Assembly: GCF_008180725.1 (NCBI RefSeq)
Contig: NZ_VTEV01000002.1
Span: 156,426 to 220,425, forward strand
Direction of reading: 5' to 3'
DNA length: 64,000 bases
Source of the DNA: Sutcliffiella horikoshii
Lineage (GTDB): Bacteria > Bacillota > Bacilli > Bacillales > Bacillaceae_I
The position numbers and the translations under genes were made by a program. Below are positions 61,355-64,000 of this stretch, one piece after another (within the stretch, counting starts at the first letter, position 1; the number at the start of each line of letters is the position of its first letter). A model generated the notes under the pieces. The model searched no databases, was not told where the DNA came from, and saw only the letters and a list, made by a program, of their open reading frames with translations.

Positions 61355-63021
61355 ATATAGTAGAACAAGTACAAGAACGCCTGAAAGAAGAAATTAAGGC
61401 TTCCGTTCTTAAAGCAGGCTTGGCAACAGAGGAGCAAATTCCAGCTGTTGTGCTCGAAACACCGAAGGACAAAGCAAACGGAGATTACTCCACGAACATG
61501 GCCATGCAACTTGCACGCGTCGCGAAAAAAGCACCTCGCATGATTGCAGAAGATATCGTGAAAAATTTTGATCAATCAAAGGCATCTATCGAGAAAATCG
61601 ATATCGCAGGTCCTGGATTCATCAACTTTTACATGGACAATGCATATCTTACGGACTTAATTCCGACTATCCTTACAGCTGGCTCCGAGTATGGTCGGTC
61701 AAACGTCGGTAATGGCGAGAAAATAAATGTCGAGTTTGTTTCAGCAAACCCTACAGGCGACCTTCACCTTGGACATGCCCGTGGTGCAGCGGTGGGGGAT
61801 TCTCTATGTAATGTACTCGACAAAGCAGGCTACGATGTAACACGCGAGTATTACATCAACGACGCTGGTAACCAAATCAACAACTTGGCACTTTCTGTTG
61901 AGGCACGCTATTTCCAAGCACTGGGCCAAGACAAAGAAATGCCGGAAGACGGCTATCATGGAAAAGACATCATTGGAATCGGCCGGGCAATCGCAGAGGA
62001 GTTCGGCGACCGTTTCGTTCATGAATCTGAAGAAGACCGCCGCAGCTTTTTCCGTGAATACGGCTTAAAATACGAAATGAAAAAATTGCAACAGGACTTA
62101 GAAGAGTTCCGTGTCCGCTTTGACGTTTGGTACTCCGAGACTTCCCTTTATAACAACGGGAAAATTGACGATGCAATGGCAACGCTTCGCGAACAGGGTC
62201 ACATCTACGAAGAAGAAGGAGCGACTTGGTTCCGTTCTACAGAATTCGGAGATGACAAAAACCGTGTATTGATTAAAAATGACGGATCTTACACGTATTT
62301 AACTCCTGACATTGCGTACCATCAGGATAAACTAAAACGCGGCCACGACAAGCTTATCAACATCTGGGGAGCAGACCACCATGGTTACATTCCTCGTATG
62401 AAGGCAGCCATTGAAGCATTAGGTTACGGGAAAAACGCACTGGAAGTGGAAATCATCCAGCTTGTCCACCTTTTCCAAAACGGTGAAAAGATGAAAATGA
62501 GTAAGCGTACCGGTAAAGCAGTAACGATGCGCGACTTGATGGAAGAAGTGGGCTTGGATGCGGTACGTTATTTCTTTGCGATGCGTTCAGGAGATACTCA
62601 TTTAGATTTCGATATGGACTTAGCAGTTTCCCAGTCTAACGAAAACCCTGTATTCTACGCACAATACGCGCACGCTCGTATTTGCAGCATGCTACGTCAA
62701 GGGGAAGAGCAAGGTCTAAGCTTAGAAGGGGACTTTGCGCTAGAACACATCTCTTCTGAAAAAGAGATCGACCTTTTGAAAAAGCTTGGTGAATACCCAC
62801 TTGCGGTAGCGGAAGCGGCAGAAAAACGCATCCCTCACCGTATTACGAACTATACATTTGAACTTGCTTCCGCGCTTCACAGTTTCTATAATGCGGAGAA
62901 AGTTTTAGATCCTGACAACCAAGAAAAATCCAAAGCACGTCTTGGTTTGATGAAAGCCGTTCAAATCACACTGCAAGATGCACTTAAGTTGATCGGAGTT
63001 TCAGCACCAGAGAAAATGTAA
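61351..63021 (+). CDS. argS: Arginyl-tRNA synthetase
   Basis: 556 aa. An N-terminal Arg-specific domain ([15 protein letters not shown]), the HIGH box as [21 protein letters not shown], the KMSKS box as KMKMSKRTG, and a C-terminal DALR anticodon domain ([15 protein letters not shown]). Charges tRNA-Arg. Translationally coupled to ywiB. Confidence 0.97.
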   Translation: MNIVEQVQERLKEEIKASVLKAGLATEEQIPAVVLETPKDKANGDYSTNMAMQLARVAKKAPRMIAEDIVKNFDQSKASIEKIDIAGPGFINFYMDNAYLTDLIPTILTAGSEYGRSNVGNGEKINVEFVSANPTGDLHLGHARGAAVGDSLCNVLDKAGYDVTREYYINDAGNQINNLALSVEARYFQALGQDKEMPEDGYHGKDIIGIGRAIAEEFGDRFVHESEEDRRSFFREYGLKYEMKKLQQDLEEFRVRFDVWYSETSLYNNGKIDDAMATLREQGHIYEEEGATWFRSTEFGDDKNRVLIKNDGSYTYLTPDIAYHQDKLKRGHDKLINIWGADHHGYIPRMKAAIEALGYGKNALEVEIIQLVHLFQNGEKMKMSKRTGKAVTMRDLMEEVGLDAVRYFFAMRSGDTHLDFDMDLAVSQSNENPVFYAQYAHARICSMLRQGEEQGLSLEGDFALEHISSEKEIDLLKKLGEYPLAVAEAAEKRIPHRITNYTFELASALHSFYNAEKVLDPDNQEKSKARLGLMKAVQITLQDALKLIGVSAPEKM

Positions 63022-63026
63022 GACCC

Positions 63027-63067
63027 AAAAGCTCTCTACTAGAAATAAGAGTAGAGAGCTTTCTTTT
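63027..63067 (+). terminator. argS terminator
   Basis: AAAAGCTCTCTACT and AGTAGAGAGCTTTCTTTT around a 9-nt loop. Confidence 0.92.
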
Positions 63068-63114
63068 GGCCAAAATAACAACATAAGATAAAACAACAAG
63101 GGAGTTTTTCAACA

Positions 63115-63291
63115 ATGAAAGAAAGTTTATTAGCACTTGCAACAGGCATGGTAGTAGGATTTCTCTTCGCACTATTCCGCCTGCCAATCCCAGCACCACC
63201 CGTATTCTCAGGCATCGTAGGAATCGTCGGTATCTACCTCGGCTACCGCCTATTCACCTGGATAGCACCAATTTTTCAATCAAGCAACTAA
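63115..63291 (+). CDS. XapX domain small membrane protein
   Basis: 58 aa: MKESLLALATGMVVGFLFAL, then FRLPIPAPPVFSGIVGIVGI and YLGYRLFTWI. Two hydrophobic segments separated by the conserved R-LPIPAPP stretch, as in XapX proteins. No function known. AAGGGAG lies upstream of the ATG. It has its own transcript between argS and uvsE. Confidence 0.85.
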   Translation: MKESLLALATGMVVGFLFALFRLPIPAPPVFSGIVGIVGIYLGYRLFTWIAPIFQSSN

Positions 63292-63296
63292 AAGAG

Positions 63297-63360
63297 AGAG
63301 GGGTCTGACTCTTCACCGCTTTAGAGCGGTGAGGGTCAGACCCCTCTTTATCTCTTTACC
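63297..63360. terminator. Bidirectional GGGGTCTGACCC-family terminator
   Basis: AGAGGGGTCTGACTCTTCACCGCT, TTAG, then its near complement ending GGGTCAGACCCCTCTTTAT. Flanking CTCTTTACCTCTTTACC repeats the family's outer sequence. It lies between convergent xapX and uvsE. Confidence 0.88.
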
Positions 63361-63371
63361 TCTTTACCCCT

Positions 63372-64000
63372 TCACCACTCCACCGCGCCGCCACTCAGTC
63401 TTTTCACTCCACGGATTTTTGAAATGTCTTCGCATAGTTGGAGTGCCGCTTCATCTTTTCGTTTTGCTTCTATCATAAAGTCTACATCCTGCCCCAAGTC
63501 GACTGCTGCTTTCAAGAATTCCATGATAAATTGCAAATCCACAAAGTCCGCATGGTGTCGCAATTTCTTTTCCGAAATAGGGGAGGAGATATGTATCTTG
63601 GGAATGATGCCAATATCCTTCCACGTTCCATATACACGTGGCAACAACTCCTCCCATGACACAGAACTTGGGTTAGCGTACTCATGATGGTAATCAAATG
63701 CAAGCGGGATCCCAAGTTCCTCGCACAACACCAACGTTTCCTCCGTTGTGTAAGTCTTATCATCGTTCTCCAACGTCATCCGTGCCCTGACTTCATCTGG
63801 TAGCGACAAAATATTCTCACGAAATCTCTCCACCGCAAGCTCCTTGTTCCCATAAGCACCACCGACATGAATATTGATTGTACCCTCATCTTCTAACCCC
63901 ATCGCTTTCAACATCTCATAGTGGTACACCATATCAATCACCGCATTCTCGGTAATATGCGGTTTATCACTCGTAAACAACGTGAATTGGTTGGGGTGGA
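63372..64000 (-). CDS. uvsE: UV DNA damage endonuclease, 3' part only
   Basis: The gene runs off the right edge; about 209 C-terminal residues are inside. TIM-barrel (AP-endonuclease-2-like) metal ligands are visible: HPNQFTLF at the edge, NIHVGGAYGNK, LENDDKTYTTEE, AFDYHHEYANPSS and KIHISSPIS. It nicks 5' of UV photoproducts. Matches B. subtilis ywjD, which follows the same neighbours. Confidence 0.9.
   Translation of the reverse strand, partial: HPNQFTLFTSDKPHITENAVIDMVYHYEMLKAMGLEDEGTINIHVGGAYGNKELAVERFRENILSLPDEVRARMTLENDDKTYTTEETLVLCEELGIPLAFDYHHEYANPSSVSWEELLPRVYGTWKDIGIIPKIHISSPISEKKLRHHADFVDLQFIMEFLKAAVDLGQDVDFMIEAKRKDEAALQLCEDISKIRGVKRLSGGAVEW

Overview
The window comes from a low-to-moderate-GC, endospore-forming Gram-positive of the family Bacillaceae. 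Evidence: gerQ, rsfA and pbpG are sporulation or germination genes; Shine-Dalgarno sequences are strong (AAAGGAGG type) and TTG/GTG starts are common; an S-box riboswitch, SacT-type RNA antiterminator targets and CcpA-type cre sites are present. The block from about 38.9 kb to the right edge matches, from memory, the Bacillus subtilis ung/ywd - ywf - ywg/ywh - spe - ywi/argS - ywj region in gene content and order. I cannot name the species. No tRNA, rRNA, CRISPR, phage or intact insertion sequence was seen.

Layout. 0-6 kb: an ABC-F ATPase, a membrane PDZ-Lon peptidase with a small membrane protein, and topoisomerase III. 6-10 kb: a tandem P-loop ATPase of unknown role, then a PTS IICB permease in an operon with an endonuclease/exonuclease/phosphatase-fold enzyme. 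10-18 kb: a small lipoprotein; an S-box riboswitch driving an FMN-dependent sulfur monooxygenase, followed by an ATP-grasp ligase; a YjiH-type membrane protein; an HD-GYP phosphodiesterase; a HAD phosphatase and a nitrilase-family hydrolase. 18.4-24.4 kb: a complete sucrose locus (crr IIA, sacT, sacP, fructokinase, sacA) in which both crr and sacP carry nearly identical antiterminator (RAT) targets. 24.7-30.5 kb: two CBO0543-type membrane proteins, an AtoE-type fatty acid permease, an ABC-2 exporter with its TetR regulator, and an NADPH nitroreductase. 30.9-38.6 kb: VanZ, SRPBCC, GlsB-type stress protein, HtpX, DUF1836, and the oxidative pentose phosphate enzymes gndA and zwf with a cyclase-family hydrolase.

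38.9-64 kb: ung is followed by a clear homologue of the voltage-gated sodium channel NaChBac, and then by a methyl-accepting chemotaxis protein behind a cre-like site. After these come YwdI, YwdK, GerQ, HemQ, Pta, LipL, RsfA, YwfO, YwgA, a DUF2254 protein, YwhB, YwhD, PbpG, SpeE, SpeB, YwiB, ArgS, a XapX protein and the 3' part of uvsE.

The most unusual feature is in the intergenic DNA. Eleven tandem arrays occur roughly every 3-10 kb. They fall into a few unrelated sequence families, but every period I measured is either 20-21 bp or 52 bp (with one 51-bp unit), that is, close to two or five turns of B-DNA. Three arrays (10.6, 24.4 and 30.7 kb) consist of inverted repeats with arms ATGAAGACA / TGTCTTCAT, each spanning 45 bp and repeating every 52 bp. 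Two other dispersed families are present: ten copies of a 60-220 bp GC-rich element, some with terminal inverted repeats, and six gene-end palindrome loci built on GGGGTCTGACCC that are confined to 43-64 kb.
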